A stretch of 64,000 nt of DNA from CAWCLK01 sp963796225 (GTDB taxonomy: Bacteria; Actinomycetota; Nitriliruptoria; Nitriliruptorales; Nitriliruptoraceae): positions 124,001 to 188,000 of the forward strand of contig CAWCLK010000020.1 in the NCBI GenBank assembly GCA_963796225.1, given 5' to 3'. Both the position numbers and the translations under genes were made by a program. Below are positions 62,829 through 64,000 of the stretch, in pieces. Every line of letters starts with the position of its first letter. The first letter of the stretch is position 1. A model generated the notes under the pieces. The model did no database searches. It saw only the letters and a list, made by a program, of their open reading frames with translations, and was not told the DNA's origin.

Positions 62829-63991
62829 CCTCCACCGGGGACAGCACCCGGGCCCGGACCATCGCCACCCCGTCGCGTTCCCCGGCCGGCTCGACCGGGC
62901 CGACCTCGACGTCGACGGTCGAGGCGTCGTCGCGGACCGCCGCGACGCGCCCCGCGCGGACCTCGGACGCCGGTCCGTGGACCTCCCAGGTCTCGTCGGG
63001 CCGAGGACGCAGCAGGGCCACGGGACGGATCGTTCCCTGCACCTGCGGCACGCCGGCGTCGTCCGGGGCGCCGCGCACCTCGACGACCTCGACCACGGTG
63101 GAGCCCCGGCGGGTGGGCACGACCAGGCGTCCGACGGCGATCTCGCCCGGCGGCCCCACGACGCGCCACACGTCGTCCTGGCCCTTGCGGAACCGGACCC
63201 GCAGGGCGCGTTCGCGGGCGGCCCGGGCGCGACGCTCGGCACGTTCGGCGGCGGCTCGCTGGCCCCGCCGCCGCAGGAGCTCGGGCGGGACGGCCTGTTC
63301 GGCGGCCACCCGTGCCAGCACGCCCGGGGCGAACACGGGGTCGGGCCAGTCGGCGCGCGCCGCGACCGAGGGGACGAGCGCGAGCAGGTCGTCGAGCCGG
63401 CGCACGTCACGGTCGGCCAGCAGCCGCGCCAGCAGGGCCGCCGTGGCGGCGGCGTCGGCGCGGGCGTCGTGCCAGCCGTCGATGGGGATCCGGTAGCGCC
63501 GGCACAGCGCCTGCAGCCCGTGCCCGCGAGGTCCGTCGGCGCCCGCGGACAGCGCCAGCGTGTCGAGGTCGGCCACCGGTCCCGGCTGGTAGCCGGCGCG
63601 GGCGAAGGCACGGTCGAGCACGGCCGCGTCGAACGGCAGGTTGTGCGCGACCCGGACCCGCCCCCGCAGGCGCGCGACCAGGTCTGGGAGCACCTGCTCG
63701 AAGGTCGGGGCGCGCACGACGTCGGCGAACGTGATCCGGTGGATCTCGGTGGGCCCGACGTCGCCGTCCGGCGGGCGGACGTACGACGACCAGCGGTCCA
63801 GGACGGTCCCGTCGCCCCGGCACACCACGACGGCGACCTGCACGACGAAGGCCGTCGCGTGGGTCCCCGTCGTTGGTCTCGGTGTCCAGCACCGCGAACT
63901 CGAGGTCGCGGACCCGGGTCCGGGTGCGACAGGCCCGGCGGGCCGGCCGGGCTACGACCACGGCGGGGTCGGAGCAGGGACAGCACGTCAC
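62806..63991 (-). CDS. DEDD-type 3'-5' exonuclease with C-terminal extension (frameshift near 63870; 5' end uncertain)
   Basis: About 394 residues after repair. Exo I motif LEFAVLDTETND in the first frame; after the slip VVVCRGDGTVLDRWSSYVRPP, GPTEIHRITFADVV, Exo II VAHNLPFDAAVLDRAFA and Exo III WHDARADAAATAALLARLL (DnaQ/epsilon-like). After ~residue 200 come a helical stretch and a beta-rich extension (IAVGRLVVPTRRGSTVVEVVEV, RAGRVAAVRD) of no known type. It probably trims or proofreads DNA. GTG 63991 is the first in-frame start; GTG 63961 is possible. It overlaps the MoaB-XdhC gene end by 23 bases. Confidence 0.8.
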
Positions 63992-64000
63992 GTCCTTCGA

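Noticed and set aside
1..64000. CRISPR arrays, tRNA or rRNA genes, insertion sequences
   Set aside because: No evenly spaced repeats, no cloverleaf with T-loop consensus, no transposase-like protein and no rRNA-like segment was seen.

Overview
The window is a very GC-rich stretch (most third codon positions are G or C) of an actinobacterial chromosome, packed with about 60 protein genes. No rRNA, tRNA, insertion sequence, phage gene or CRISPR array was seen, and no gap without a gene exceeds about 250 bases. The gene order serA - ilvN - ilvB - gatB - gatA - gatC - ligA - mnmA - cysteine desulfurase - etfA - etfB - methyltransferase - GH57 - GT4 is the same, with the same strands, as M. tuberculosis Rv2996c to Rv3032 (from memory). 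The genes inserted between these anchors differ greatly, so a deep-branching actinomycete lineage (Nitriliruptoria-like is a guess) is more likely than a mycobacterium.

Layout. 1-5.3 kb: type II fatty acid synthesis operon on the minus strand (fabD, a lysine-less biotinyl-like protein, fabH, fabG, acpP, fabF, carboxyltransferase), with a duplicated palindromic operator ahead of fabD. 5.5-11.8 kb: PAS/response-regulator protein, kynureninase, serA, truncated haemoglobin, acetyltransferase, dNTPase. 12-15.7 kb: phosphonate-type ABC transporter phnD-C-E-E. 15.8-20.3 kb: nucleotidase, an AbiEi/DUF559-like gene bracketed by two copies of a structured repeat, then MaoC hydratase and two malyl-CoA/CitE-type lyases. 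20.4-28.3 kb: GGDEF-EAL protein, three tandem acyltransferases, class V aminotransferase, ATP-grasp protein. 28.3-30.8 kb: ilvBN with a leader peptide and hairpins that look like a transcription attenuator. 30.9-42.4 kb: PAP2 phosphatase, dxs, nicotinamidase, gatBAC, two DUF983 proteins, nicotinate phosphoribosyltransferase, ligA. 42.4-50.5 kb: mnmA, cysteine desulfurase, sensor kinase, YbaK-like deacylase, PaaK-like protein, etfA/etfB. 50.7-61.1 kb: glycogen and alpha-glucan genes (glgA, glgC, methyltransferase, GH57, GT4) with a penicillin-binding protein and an apparently dead membrane protease. 61.1-64 kb: molybdenum cofactor genes (mocA and a MoaB-XdhC fusion) and an exonuclease.

Connections. 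NAD metabolism recurs (kynureninase, nicotinamidase, nicotinate phosphoribosyltransferase). So does acyl-CoA and lipid metabolism (fab operon, acyltransferases, etfBA, PaaK-like, MaoC and lyases). The block at 50.7-61.1 kb resembles the mycobacterial methylglucose lipopolysaccharide locus plus GlgC/GlgM.

Caveat. About twenty genes, many of them essential (ligA, gatA, glgC, mnmA), are broken by a single inserted or deleted base, usually in a short G/C run. Both reading frames on either side of each break are well conserved, so these are most likely sequencing errors. They are annotated as single genes with the break position given.
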